In this document: one piece after another, positions 1 through 8,193 of the stretch | Position numbering within the stretch: position 1 is the stretch's first letter | How the letters are laid out: each line of letters opens with the position of its first letter | NCBI GenBank assembly: GCA_047623825.1 | Contig: JBLHOS010000004.1 | Span: 1-64,000 of the forward strand | Length of the DNA stretch: 64,000 bases | Reading direction: 5' to 3' | Source of the DNA: JBLHOS01 sp047623825 | Lineage (GTDB): Bacteria; Pseudomonadota; Alphaproteobacteria; Rhodobacterales; Rhodobacteraceae | Made by a program: the position numbers and the translations under genes | The notes under the pieces: model-generated | Database searches by the model: none | What the model was told of the DNA's origin: nothing | The model's input: the letters and a program-made list of their open reading frames with translations, nothing else

Positions 1-532
1 GAAACGCTTCGCGCTTTATATGGTCACGCTTAATCGCGTTGCCCTGATAGTGGCCGCCACCCTGATATTCGATGGCAATGGTTGGAAAACCGGCCCTGTC
101 AATAAGGATGAAATCAACGCGTTTGCTATTGATCTCTCGGAACGCCTTACGACGCAGCGCTGGATTGCCACTGGTTTGATCGGGCCGCATCACCTCACCC
201 AAGGGGACTTGGGAAAACAGGCGGTGCCCGGTTCGGCAATTGACGACCAAGCGCTCAAGCTCCTCGAAAACACGAAATTCGGATCGGTTCATCAGGGGTG
301 TCGCGTGCCATCCAATCGCATCACTGTTGTAACCGGCAACGGGTTCTTCGGCTCGAATCAGCGCGTCTAAAGCGTTGACTGACGACCGACCATTCCGGTC
401 TTTGGTCTTGTGCCCAAGCTTTAACCGGATCGACCGCAAGGCCGTGGCGAACATCAGCACGAACAAGCACAAAAGAAGCAACGGTAATAGCCGACCGTTA
501 AGTTGTTCAACTACAACATCAATCTGATCCAT
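1..532 (-). CDS. DUF2726 domain protein, partial (3' end cut by window edge)
   Basis: The reverse strand is open from an ATG at 532 to the left edge, giving about 177 codons with no stop. GAAGGTGAG upstream of the ATG is a good ribosome binding site. The first ~20 residues are charged, then a leucine-rich stretch (about residues 14-30) forms one membrane anchor. From about residue 80 the protein has the look of a DUF2726 domain: SEFRVFEELERLV, then HRLFSQVPLGEV, then RVDFILIDRAGFPTIAIEYQ followed by GGGHYQG. That last block (D, then E in the strand) resembles the nuclease-like core seen in restriction-endonuclease folds. DUF2726 proteins have no settled function. The family call is from motif memory, so the assignment is good but not certain. 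The C-terminus lies outside the window. Confidence 0.75.
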   Translation of the reverse strand, partial: MDQIDVVVEQLNGRLLPLLLLCLFVLMFATALRSIRLKLGHKTKDRNGRSSVNALDALIRAEEPVAGYNSDAIGWHATPLMNRSEFRVFEELERLVVNCRTGHRLFSQVPLGEVMRPDQTSGNPALRRKAFREINSKRVDFILIDRAGFPTIAIEYQGGGHYQGNAIKRDHIKREAF

Positions 533-681
533 CACACTCACCTTCATCAATGCCCATGAATGTGACTGAAGGTTGTCTCCAAAGTATGGCGAAACACAGG
601 TCGTTTCGTGGTTTTGGCAATGGAAATTCGGCAGGACTATGTCTTATTAATCCTATTGCTTAGGTCCGCTGAAAATAGCCT

Positions 682-918
682 CTATTTTTCCAGCGCATCA
701 AGACGGGCCTTCAGAGCCTCATTCTCTTCGCGGGCTTTCTGGGCCATCGCACGCACGGCGTCGAATTCATCTCGCGTGACAAATTCGCGATCAGCAAGCC
801 AGCGGTCCATCAGGGATTTCATCGCTGTCTCGGCCTCATCCTTTGCGCCTTGGGCCACGCCCATCGCGTTGGTCATCAGCTGAGAAATATCTTCCATCAT
901 TTTATTGCGGGTCTGCAT
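682..918 (-). CDS. ubiK: UbiK-like accessory factor (YqiC/BMFP family)
   Basis: A 78-residue protein with an N-terminal helix (MQTRNKMMEDISQLMTNAMG) and a C-terminal coiled coil (about residues 50-78, FVTRDEFDAVRAMAQKAREE and onward). This is the build of the UbiK/YqiC family, which helps aerobic ubiquinone assembly at the membrane. I chose the ATG at 918 because AAGGAGG sits 9 bases upstream; the longer reading frame back to 1050 has no such site and runs into the divergent lgt promoter region. The short AT-rich palindrome AAAATAG-CCT-CTATTTT spans the stop. It is divergent from lgt. Family assignment is from size and coiled-coil pattern. Confidence 0.8.
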   Translation of the reverse strand: MQTRNKMMEDISQLMTNAMGVAQGAKDEAETAMKSLMDRWLADREFVTRDEFDAVRAMAQKAREENEALKARLDALEK

Positions 919-1031
919 GGGCTGTGCCTCCTTAGGGTTAGACCTTATATGGGGGGCATTGCGGCGGGCATCAAGCTTGACATCGTCGCAGCGGACCAGC
1001 ATCCAAATCGCACCAAGCGAGCAGAGGTAAC

Positions 1032-1946
1032 ATGCAAGCGGCAATCCCATTTCCCGATATCTCCCCTGAACTGTTTGAAATTTCCATTGGTAATTTCAAC
1101 TTTGCCCTCAGATGGTACGCATTGGCCTATATCGCGGCCTTGTTATTGGGGTGGCGCCTGATTGTGCGCGCGGTACGGCGCCCGAACTTATGGCCCGGAA
1201 ATGCGGCGCCAATGACGGCCGAACACGTTGAAAGCCTTATGACATGGGCCGTTCTGGGCGTGATGCTGGGCGGGCGACTTGGATTTGTACTATTTTATCA
1301 GCCAGGATATTATTTTCAAAACCCGGCCGAGATCTTGATGGTTTGGCAGGGCGGCATGTCATTCCACGGCGGCTTTGTGGGTGTCATCATCGCGGGATTG
1401 TTGTTTTGCCGGGTTAACAAATTACCGATCCTGCAGGTCGGCGACGCGATGGCCATGGCCACCCCGTTTGGGTTGATCCTGGGTCGCATTGCGAATTTCA
1501 TAAACGCAGAGCTTTGGGGCCGTCCGTCTGACGTACCTTGGGCGGTGATTTTTCCGGGTGCGCAGGCCCAAGATTGCGCCGGACCCGAGGGTCTAATTGA
1601 ACGGGCTTGGGAAACGATGTGCGCGCGCCATCCCTCACAGCTGTATGAGGCCGCCCTTGAAGGGCTGCTGCTGGGGCTGCTGATCTTTTGGCTGGTCTAC
1701 CGTCGTGGCGGGTTCAAAATGCCGGGCCAGACCATTGGTGTTTTCACAGCAGGCTACGGGATTGCCCGCTTTATTGTTGAGTTTTTCCGGCAGGCCGATG
1801 CGCAATACATCACGGAACAAAACCCCCTTGGCCATGTGATTTCTGTGTCGGAAAATGTGGGTGTGTCGATGGGCCAACTGCTGTCGCTGCCGATGATTGT
1901 GATCGGAATTGGCATTATCCTATGGGCGCGCAGGCGTACATCATGA
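1032..1946 (+). CDS. lgt: Prolipoprotein diacylglyceryl transferase
   Basis: Lgt is an inner-membrane enzyme that moves diacylglycerol from phosphatidylglycerol onto the lipobox cysteine of prelipoproteins, the first step of lipoprotein maturation. The 304-residue protein has about seven hydrophobic segments. The Lgt signature appears as GRIANFINAELWGR (residues 151-164, with Ala where Gly is usual), preceded by SFHGGFVG near residue 112. Length fits the family (270-310). AGAGGT lies upstream of the ATG at 1032. The gene overlaps the next one by an ATGA, so lgt, midA and pgeF look like one operon. Confidence 0.96.
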   Translation: MQAAIPFPDISPELFEISIGNFNFALRWYALAYIAALLLGWRLIVRAVRRPNLWPGNAAPMTAEHVESLMTWAVLGVMLGGRLGFVLFYQPGYYFQNPAEILMVWQGGMSFHGGFVGVIIAGLLFCRVNKLPILQVGDAMAMATPFGLILGRIANFINAELWGRPSDVPWAVIFPGAQAQDCAGPEGLIERAWETMCARHPSQLYEAALEGLLLGLLIFWLVYRRGGFKMPGQTIGVFTAGYGIARFIVEFFRQADAQYITEQNPLGHVISVSENVGVSMGQLLSLPMIVIGIGIILWARRRTS

Positions 1947-3013
1947 CGCCTCTGGCTGTGAATATGGTGGCTCGTATTGCCCGGATGGGGCCAATATCAG
2001 TTGCTGAGTTCATGACCGAATGCCTGCTGCATCCCAAATACGGCTACTACACAACGCGTGATCCATTAGGTGTTGCGGGTGATTTCACCACAGCCCCTGA
2101 GATCAGTCAGATGTTCGGCGAATTGCTGGGCCTCTGGATCGCCCAGACATGGCTGGACCAAGGCCGCCCCGCGTATTTCATGCTGGTGGAACTTGGACCC
2201 GGGCGCGGCACCCTGATGGCCGATGTGATGCGGGCGACCGCGTCGGTTCCAGGGTTTCACAAAGCAGCCACCCTACACTTGGTTGAGGCGTCACCAGTTT
2301 TGCGTGACCTGCAGACCGCCGCCCTATCCGCCCACAAAATCACCTTTTACGATCACTTGGGCGGCGTGCCGGACGGGCCGACATATCTGTTGGCGAATGA
2401 GTTTTTCGACGCCCTGCCGATCCGCCAGTTTCAACGCAGCACACAAGGTTGGCAGGAACGCCAAATCGGCGTGGCCGATGGTCAGTTGATCTGGGGATTG
2501 GCGCCAGAGCATGAGATCGAGGCGTTGGCCGATCGCGTAGCAGATACAGGCCCGGGCCAGTTGGTTGAACTGAACGCACCAGCCCTGCCGCTCGCCCAAG
2601 AGATTGGCCGCCGAATCGCCGTACACGGCGGTGCCGCACTGATCATCGACTACGGCGAGGCCGAAAGTATTGGCGACACACTGCAAGCCGTCCAAAGCCA
2701 TCAATTCGTCGATGCACTGGCCTGTCCCGGGCAGGCCGATCTGACGGCCCATGTTGCATTTGGCCCATTGGTGCGCGCCGCAAATGTAGCCCGCGCATCG
2801 GCGCTGATCCCACAAGGTCTATTTTTGGAACGCCTTGGGATCACCGAACGTGCTCAGATTTTGGCAAAAAACCTTGGCGCAACAGCACTTGTAAGTCACA
2901 TCGCGGCGCATCGACGGTTGACGCACCCCGAGGAAATGGGAACGCTGTTCAAAGTGATGGCATTGACGCCATACGCTGCCCCACTACCACCCGGACTGGA
3001 GCCTGTTGCATAA
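1943..3013 (+). CDS. MidA/NDUFAF7-family SAM-dependent methyltransferase
   Basis: Homologue of NDUFAF7/MidA, which in mitochondria methylates an arginine of a complex I subunit during assembly; the bacterial substrate is not established. Motifs seen: GDFTTAPEISQMFGELLG (about residues 46-63) and the SAM-binding VELGPGRGT (about 81-89), then LANEFFDALP in the middle, all typical of the family. The start at 1943 is preferred because its ATG overlaps the lgt TGA as ATGA. An in-frame ATG seven codons earlier, inside lgt, is possible. Length (356 residues) is usual. Confidence 0.9.
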   Translation: MTPLAVNMVARIARMGPISVAEFMTECLLHPKYGYYTTRDPLGVAGDFTTAPEISQMFGELLGLWIAQTWLDQGRPAYFMLVELGPGRGTLMADVMRATASVPGFHKAATLHLVEASPVLRDLQTAALSAHKITFYDHLGGVPDGPTYLLANEFFDALPIRQFQRSTQGWQERQIGVADGQLIWGLAPEHEIEALADRVADTGPGQLVELNAPALPLAQEIGRRIAVHGGAALIIDYGEAESIGDTLQAVQSHQFVDALACPGQADLTAHVAFGPLVRAANVARASALIPQGLFLERLGITERAQILAKNLGATALVSHIAAHRRLTHPEEMGTLFKVMALTPYAAPLPPGLEPVA

Positions 3014-3014
3014 A

Positions 3015-3779
3015 ATGCCTCTAATGCTTGAGATTGCCACATCAGATCTTTTGTCGGGCGTCCAGCATGGCTTTTTTACCCGTAAGGGTGGCGCGTCATC
3101 AGGTGTATTTTCAGGTCTTAATTGCGGCATCGGGTCCAGCGATCTGTCGGCCAGCGTTGCTCTGAACCGCAACCGCGTTGCCAAATCGATGGATGTCGCA
3201 CCAGAGGGTCTGGTGACAATTCACCAGGTCCACTCCCCCGATGTTGTCGTGCTGGACGGGCCGGTCACTGGCACCAGACCCAAGGCAGACGCGATCGTGA
3301 CCCGCACTCCGGGCCTTGCAATTGCTGTCCTGACCGCCGACTGCCAGCCAGTTCTATTCGCTGAGCCGGAGGCTGGCGTGATCGGCGCCGCACATGCCGG
3401 ATGGAAAGGCGCCTTTGGCGGCATTTTAGAAAATACGGTTGAGGCGATGGTCAAGCTGGGTGCCACCCGAGACAAGATCAAGGCAGTGATCGGCCCCTCG
3501 ATTAGCCAACGCGCCTATGAAGTGGGCCCCGAGTTCTTTGAGCAGTTTTACCATGAGGATCCTAGTAATGCCCGGTTCTTTGCGAACGGCGCAAATGATC
3601 GATACATGTTCGATCTGCCGGGCTTTGGATTAAGCCGGTTGCGGCAGGCCGGAATTGCAGATGCCGAATGGACAGGACACTGCACCTATGGCGATGCGGC
3701 GCGGTTCTACTCTTACCGCCGCTCAGTGCATCAAGGTGAAGTCGACTATGGCCGCCTGATTTCTGTGATTCGTCTTTGA
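3015..3779 (+). CDS. pgeF: PgeF/YfiH-family purine nucleoside phosphorylase-like protein
   Basis: Member of the multicopper-polyphenol-oxidase-like YfiH/PgeF family. Members act as zinc-dependent purine nucleoside phosphorylase/adenosine deaminase or, in E. coli, edit wrongly built peptidoglycan precursors. The metal ligands are visible: HQVHSPDV (His about 70-73), TADCQPVLF (Cys about 110) and GAAHAGWKGA (His about 127). The track start at 3006 is a TTG overlapping the previous stop; ATG at 3015 or 3024 is more likely, and no strong ribosome site decides between them. It is the last gene of the lgt-midA-pgeF operon. Confidence 0.9.
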   Translation: MPLMLEIATSDLLSGVQHGFFTRKGGASSGVFSGLNCGIGSSDLSASVALNRNRVAKSMDVAPEGLVTIHQVHSPDVVVLDGPVTGTRPKADAIVTRTPGLAIAVLTADCQPVLFAEPEAGVIGAAHAGWKGAFGGILENTVEAMVKLGATRDKIKAVIGPSISQRAYEVGPEFFEQFYHEDPSNARFFANGANDRYMFDLPGFGLSRLRQAGIADAEWTGHCTYGDAARFYSYRRSVHQGEVDYGRLISVIRL

Positions 3780-3930
3780 CCATTTGAGTTTTGGGCAAAC
3801 ATGCCCCGATTTTCGGCCAAATCCACCCAACTGCGGCATCAATCTGACCAGTGTTGCCCACGTGTTGCCCCAATTGGCCCCAGCGCACTGAACAGTCCAT
3901 ATCAAACGCCCACGAAATAAGGTGTCCGAC

Positions 3931-4056
3931 ATGGACACATTTTCGCCCCAAGTTTTTACCGAGTATTATCACCTCGGCCCTAAGACTGCCGGAATGCAGA
4001 GGCAAATTGTTCTCAATCCGGAAACGGAGCATGAAGAACCCAAAAGGGTTCAGTAG
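3931..4056 (+). CDS. Possible 41-residue small protein
   Basis: ATG at 3931 opens a 41-codon frame ending in TAG, with AAGG eight bases upstream, a well-placed ribosome site. The product begins MDTFSPQVFTEYYHLGPKTA and ends in a charged tail (ETEHEEPKRVQ). I recognise no family. The support is the ribosome site, the position just before the next small ORF, and the shared terminator after that ORF. A weak promoter-like pair, TTGGCC (3874) and CATATC (3898) with an 18-base spacer, precedes it. It could equally be a leader peptide or non-coding transcript. Confidence 0.35.
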   Translation: MDTFSPQVFTEYYHLGPKTAGMQRQIVLNPETEHEEPKRVQ

Positions 4057-4070
4057 TAAGGAACAGGCAA

Positions 4071-4202
4071 ATGGCAAAACGGCGTTGGATGGTTTCGGTA
4101 CTTAAGCAGAGCAAAGCAGAGCAAATTGAAATGCCTTGGTCGCGTAGCCGCCGTGCGCGGCGCCGGATGCAGATTCGTGAAACACGCATCGCAATCGGTT
4201 AA
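4071..4202 (+). CDS. Small basic protein, 43 residues, unknown function
   Basis: ATG at 4071 follows AAGGAACAG, a good ribosome site. The frame encodes MAKRRWMVSVLKQSKAEQIE, then MPWSRSRRARRRMQIRETRI and three more residues. It is very basic: about a third of residues are Arg or Lys, with an RRARRR run. A strong Rho-independent terminator begins 28 bases after the stop, so the ORF is the last thing on its transcript. The charge suggests nucleic-acid or ribosome contact, but that is inference. I know no function. Confidence 0.6.
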   Translation: MAKRRWMVSVLKQSKAEQIEMPWSRSRRARRRMQIRETRIAIG

Positions 4203-4229
4203 AACAGACAACCGAACGCTTGCAAGAAG

Positions 4230-4253
4230 GCGGCCAGAATGGCCGCTTTTTTT
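4230..4253 (+). terminator. Rho-independent terminator after the small basic ORF
   Basis: GCGGCCA-GAA-TGGCCGC is a perfect 7-bp stem with a 3-base loop, followed directly by seven T residues. It lies between the + strand small ORF and the - strand sulfotransferase gene, with the U-run on the + strand. Confidence 0.92.
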
Positions 4254-4260
4254 GTGTTTG

Positions 4261-6303
4261 CTACAGCGTGACGGGTTTTTCTAACGCCTCAAGTAGTGGC
4301 GCAAGCTCAGTCTCATAGCGGGTCCAGACAGCCACGGAACTTCGGTAAATCGGCTGACGCACCTGCGCATAGCTAAGCGTGTTGACCTGCCCAGTTGATT
4401 TATGCGGCGTCAGGCAGGCGTCTTGCCATTCCAGACCCGCCGCCCCGATCAAGGCACGGATATGCGGCTCAGGCGCGCCGGTCAGAGCATCGTAATCAAC
4501 GATATGCACTCGGTCCGGCAGCGCTTCAGCCCAAAAGCTTTGCAACGCATCGTATAGGCGGATGTAGCGCCCCAAAACCTTCAGGTCATAGGCATAACGG
4601 TGTGTCCCATCCGGAAATATGTTTTTGAAGATCGACAAACCCACATCGCGCGGATCACGCCGCATCATCAAGAACCGCGCGTTGGGCATGGCCAGTGCCG
4701 CATATCCCACAATTGAAAACACCGATATCGCCTTATCTGTATAGCGAATTTCGGCACCTGACCGCCGCCGCGCCGCTCGGTCATAAAGGGTAGCGGCATC
4801 CGCAAGGCCATCGCGTTGCAATTGGCCAGTCCGTTTGGCTGATTGCAGGACGCGCGACATTGCCTGTCGTAAGAACGGCATTTCGCCACCAGACACCACA
4901 TGGGAATGCGCACTGCAAATCGTCTCAACCAGCGTTGTGCCTGATCGCGGAAGGCCCGTCACAAAGATCGGCGCGGGGCCCTGATCCGCCACAGGCACCA
5001 CCAGATTGCCAGCCCGATAGGCCGCAATCAATGCGCGAGCCTCACGTAGATCCACCTCAAAATCATAGGGGTAAGCCTCGGCTATCAAACGATTACCACG
5101 CACAAGATGGGCAAAGCTATCAGCGTAGTTTCCCAAATCTTCCTGCGCCTTGGCCATCGCAAAACACATCTGACGCGTGTTCTCTTTGGCCAGATCTGTT
5201 CGGTGTAGCCTCTGCGCCAGCGTCACTAACATCGGGTCATCAACTTGGGTTTTTTTGCCCCCAAAATAGGAGCGGTAGGCATATCCTTCATTTGGGGCCA
5301 GCCGGATCGCTTCGCGCAAATCCTGCTCACCACCTGCAAGGTCACCAAGCGATTGGCGCAATTGGCCGCGCACTGTTCGGATCCCTGCGACCTTGGGATG
5401 GGTGCGGGCCAGCGCATCCTGAATCTGGCGAGCAGGACCCGATTCGTTTTCGCTCAACAGCAGTCCGGCCAGTTCCAGCTTCAGCTCAACCGGAGGTCCG
5501 CCCACCTTGATCGCAGCCTCTGTCGCGGCCAACGCGGCCTTGGGTTTGCGCAATCCGGCCAGCACACGGGAAAGTTCGCGAAATTCAATAGTCGATTTGG
5601 GGGCGCGCACGCGCCAAACGTCCTGCGCCGCCTCTATCCGTCCGGTCAGGCGCATCAGGCGTGACAACGGCAGTGCCACATCTGCCCCCAGCTGGTTTGC
5701 CGTTTGCATCTGTACCTCGGCCCGGTTCCAGTCATTTAGATTAACCAAGGTTTCGCCCAATGCCGCCGATGCGGCGGGATCAGTGGGCGCACGTTCGACG
5801 GCCTTGTCCAAGGGGCCAAGTGCCCCGGACCAGTTGCCTTGCGCCGCCCGCGCCTGCCCCAAAAGCAGCGCGGGTATTGCGCCGTTCGGATCGACCCTGA
5901 CCAACGCAAACGCTGCCGTTTCAGCCTCAGTAAGCAGGCCGGCCGCCAACATATTGCGGATCTTTTGGCCAGCATCCGTAGGATCCAACACGATGCCCGC
6001 AGCATGCGCCTCACGCTCAAATTTTTTGCGCTTCCCCCCCGACAATGCGCCCGCCAATTCACGCCAGATCGCAACTTCGGCAGGCTTTAACGACAGGGCC
6101 TTTCGCAACGCCGCCTCGGCCTTGGCCACATCGCCTTGCGCATGGTGGATCCGACCAATCTGAAAATGCGCTTCGGCCAGACCGGGCCGCGCCATCAGGA
6201 TTTGCCGGTAAAGGTCCAGTGCTGTGGCCATCTGCCCTTGGGCTTGAGCCACCATTGCCTGTTTAAACGCCGCCGGGATCTGCGTGGGCGTTACCGGCAA
6301 CAT
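4261..6303 (-). CDS. TPR-containing sulfotransferase
   Basis: A 680-residue two-part protein. The first ~420 residues are tetratricopeptide-like helices (for example ALDLYRQILMARPGLAEAHF, then AEAALRKALSLKP). The C-terminal ~240 residues are a sulfotransferase domain with the PAPS 5'-phosphosulfate loop GLPRSGTTLVE (about residues 450-460) and MMRRDPRDVGLSIF, the usual 3'-phosphate-binding region. Such proteins sulfate a glycan or protein using PAPS; the acceptor is unknown. ATG at 6303 has GAGG five bases upstream and is preferred to the GTG two codons earlier. It follows lrp on the same strand by about 8 bases. The PAPS precursor enzyme (sat-cysC) lies 2 kb away. Confidence 0.87.
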   Translation of the reverse strand: MLPVTPTQIPAAFKQAMVAQAQGQMATALDLYRQILMARPGLAEAHFQIGRIHHAQGDVAKAEAALRKALSLKPAEVAIWRELAGALSGGKRKKFEREAHAAGIVLDPTDAGQKIRNMLAAGLLTEAETAAFALVRVDPNGAIPALLLGQARAAQGNWSGALGPLDKAVERAPTDPAASAALGETLVNLNDWNRAEVQMQTANQLGADVALPLSRLMRLTGRIEAAQDVWRVRAPKSTIEFRELSRVLAGLRKPKAALAATEAAIKVGGPPVELKLELAGLLLSENESGPARQIQDALARTHPKVAGIRTVRGQLRQSLGDLAGGEQDLREAIRLAPNEGYAYRSYFGGKKTQVDDPMLVTLAQRLHRTDLAKENTRQMCFAMAKAQEDLGNYADSFAHLVRGNRLIAEAYPYDFEVDLREARALIAAYRAGNLVVPVADQGPAPIFVTGLPRSGTTLVETICSAHSHVVSGGEMPFLRQAMSRVLQSAKRTGQLQRDGLADAATLYDRAARRRSGAEIRYTDKAISVFSIVGYAALAMPNARFLMMRRDPRDVGLSIFKNIFPDGTHRYAYDLKVLGRYIRLYDALQSFWAEALPDRVHIVDYDALTGAPEPHIRALIGAAGLEWQDACLTPHKSTGQVNTLSYAQVRQPIYRSSVAVWTRYETELAPLLEALEKPVTL

Positions 6304-6310
6304 TGCCACC

Positions 6311-6811
6311 TCAGGCCTTCTGGCTCAGCCGGTCTTCCATAACATCAAATGGCACGCCCGGCTCATCCTTAGCACCACGAATAACCAGCGATGTGCGCAC
6401 GCTGGCAACGTTGGGGGCCGAGGTCAGCCGCTCAGTCAGAAAGCTTTGGAAGGTACTCAGATCAGGTGCGACGCATTTCAGGATAAAGTCAATTTCACCG
6501 TTCAGCATGTGGCATTCACGTACCAAGGGCCAAGATCGGCACAGGTTCTCAAACGCGACCAGATCAGCCTCAGCTTGGCTATGCAGTCCGACCATGGCAA
6601 AGACCTGAACCTCAAATCCCAATTGTCGTGCATCGACATCAGCATGATATCCGCGGATAAATCCGGCCTCTTCCAAGGTACGCACACGGCGCAGGCAAGG
6701 CGGCGCAGAAATCCCAACGCGTTTGGCCAACTCGACATTGGTCATACGTCCATCGGCCTGCAATTCGGCCAAAATCTGACGGTCGATTGGATCAAGCTTT
6801 GTTGTAGGCAT
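6311..6811 (-). CDS. Lrp/AsnC-family transcriptional regulator
   Basis: A 166-residue regulator: N-terminal winged helix (LDPIDRQILAELQADGRMTN, then VELAKRVGISAPPCLRRVRTL, about residues 6-46) and a C-terminal RAM/ligand-sensing domain with GEIDFILKCVAPDL. Lrp/AsnC proteins are octameric regulators that sense amino acids. ATG at 6811 has GGAGG upstream; the longer frame is not needed. It is divergent from trxB, across an AT-rich 210-bp gap that would suit Lrp binding, and probably co-transcribed with the sulfotransferase. The effector cannot be told from sequence. Confidence 0.93.
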   Translation of the reverse strand: MPTTKLDPIDRQILAELQADGRMTNVELAKRVGISAPPCLRRVRTLEEAGFIRGYHADVDARQLGFEVQVFAMVGLHSQAEADLVAFENLCRSWPLVRECHMLNGEIDFILKCVAPDLSTFQSFLTERLTSAPNVASVRTSLVIRGAKDEPGVPFDVMEDRLSQKA

Positions 6812-7020
6812 GTCCCCTACCCTCCTTGTTTCCGAATCCACTAAATGAGACCGGCTTGCACGCAACATTATTACGCTATTGAGCAACATATGAAATAATC
6901 TCAGTCATATTGCAAGCCAACACAATTGCAATATTTGGACGATCCGCCCCTTTAACTCTACTGGACTGGGAGTATATGTTTGTCCCCAGCCCTCACTCAT
7001 AACTTCTTGGAAAATTTGTC
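6812..7020. promoter_or_regulatory. AT-rich divergent promoter region between lrp-type gene and trxB
   Basis: The 210 bases between the two divergent genes hold several AT-rich blocks (around 6866-6932) rich in short TTG/CAA and AAT/ATT inverted pairs, including TTGCAAGCC and CAATTGCAATATTTGG. Lrp proteins often bind such DNA and commonly regulate their own promoter. I could not fix a convincing -35/-10 pair, so this is a regional call only. Confidence 0.35.
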
Positions 7021-7998
7021 ATGTCGAGTATCCGTCACACCCGCGCTTTGATCATCGGATCTGGCCCTGCAGGCTATACCGCGGCGGTTTATGCAAGCCG
7101 CGCGATGTTGGAACCGATCTTGGTTCAGGGCATTCAGCCCGGCGGCCAATTGACCATCACGACAGACGTTGAAAACTGGCCAGGCGACACCACCGTCTTG
7201 GGGCCTGAGCTAATGATCCGGATGGAGGCGCATGCCAAGGAAATGGGCGCCGAAATCATCACCGACCACATTAACAGTCTGGATTTATCCAAGCGTCCGT
7301 TCACGGCCGTGGGTGATATGGGCACAACCTACACCGCGGACGCCATCATTTTGGCGACCGGCGCACAGGCAAAATGGTTGGGCCTGCCGTCAGAGGAACA
7401 TTTCAAAGGCTTCGGCGTTTCCGCATGTGCCACCTGCGACGGCTTTTTCTATCGCGGCCAAGAGATTGTAGTGATCGGCGGCGGCAACACAGCCGTCGAA
7501 GAGGCGCTGTTTTTGACTAATTTTGCGTCAAAGGTCACGTTGATCCACCGGCGCGACAGCCTGCGGGCCGAAAAGATCATGCAGGACCGCTTGTTCAAGA
7601 ACCCCAAGGTTGAGGTTCTTTGGAACCACTCAATTGAAGAGGTTTACGGCGCAAGTGCTCCACGTGGGGTTGAGGGCATCCGCGCCAAACATGTTGAGAC
7701 AGGCGTTATAACGGACATCCCTTGCAAAGGTCTTTTCGTGGCCATTGGCCATGCGCCTGCAACCGAATTGGTCAAAGACCAACTCGAGCTGCACAATGGT
7801 GGCTATGTCAAAGTTGAGCCGGGCACGACGCAGACCTCAATCCCCGGTGTTTTTGCGGCGGGTGACCTGACCGATCATGTCTACCGCCAAGCCGTGACAT
7901 CGGCCGGAATGGGCTGCATGGCTGCATTAGACGCTGAAAAGTTTCTGGCTGAGCACGAAGCCGTTGAAACTGAGACCGCACTAAGTGCAGCCGAATAG
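7021..7998 (+). CDS. trxB: Thioredoxin-disulfide reductase
   Basis: NADPH-dependent flavoenzyme that reduces thioredoxin. Visible parts: FAD-binding GSGPAGYTAA (residues 13-22), the redox-active CATC (136-139) within SACATCDGFF, the NADPH-binding GGGNTAVEEA (about 153-162), and the C-terminal FAD motif GVFAAGDLTDHVYRQAVTSA. At 325 residues it is of normal length. Divergent from the Lrp-type regulator, which may therefore control it. Confidence 0.96.
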   Translation: MSSIRHTRALIIGSGPAGYTAAVYASRAMLEPILVQGIQPGGQLTITTDVENWPGDTTVLGPELMIRMEAHAKEMGAEIITDHINSLDLSKRPFTAVGDMGTTYTADAIILATGAQAKWLGLPSEEHFKGFGVSACATCDGFFYRGQEIVVIGGGNTAVEEALFLTNFASKVTLIHRRDSLRAEKIMQDRLFKNPKVEVLWNHSIEEVYGASAPRGVEGIRAKHVETGVITDIPCKGLFVAIGHAPATELVKDQLELHNGGYVKVEPGTTQTSIPGVFAAGDLTDHVYRQAVTSAGMGCMAALDAEKFLAEHEAVETETALSAAE

Positions 7999-8135
7999 CA
8001 GGCTAGTCATTCTGCTATCCAGCAGCTTTGCGGACGTCAGTTCGCAGCTATTGGCACGCGGTGCAATTTAGTCCCTATTTTGCGCGTCCGACATGCCCCT
8101 GCTTGATTATCGCCTTATTACAGGGCTAGAGAGCT

Positions 8136-8189
8136 TGGGAAACTGGCGGGCAAACTGTGCCGCCTCAAATAGTCCGAGCGAAAGTCCCA
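8136..8189 (+). promoter_or_regulatory. Possible structured leader upstream of sat-cysC
   Basis: TGGGA (8136-8140) can pair with TCCCA (8185-8189), closing a domain that contains the hairpin GGCGG (8145-8149)/CCGCC (8160-8164) and a GCGAAAG segment. The outer stem ends five bases before the ATG of sat-cysC, where a ribosome site would lie. No usual Shine-Dalgarno is seen. This could be a regulatory RNA or chance; I do not match it to a known riboswitch. Confidence 0.3.
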
Positions 8190-8193
8190 GAAT

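Noticed and set aside
20..370. 116-codon + strand ORF at the left edge
   Set aside because: It is antisense to the DUF2726 gene, which has a ribosome site and recognisable protein sequence; the ORF's own product matches nothing I know.
977..1005. TTGACA as an lgt promoter
   Set aside because: A perfect -35 hexamer is present, but the 17-base-spaced hexamer (CATCCA) is a poor -10.
3562..4077. 171-codon - strand ORF over pgeF and its downstream gap
   Set aside because: Mostly antisense to pgeF, no ribosome site, no recognisable protein features.
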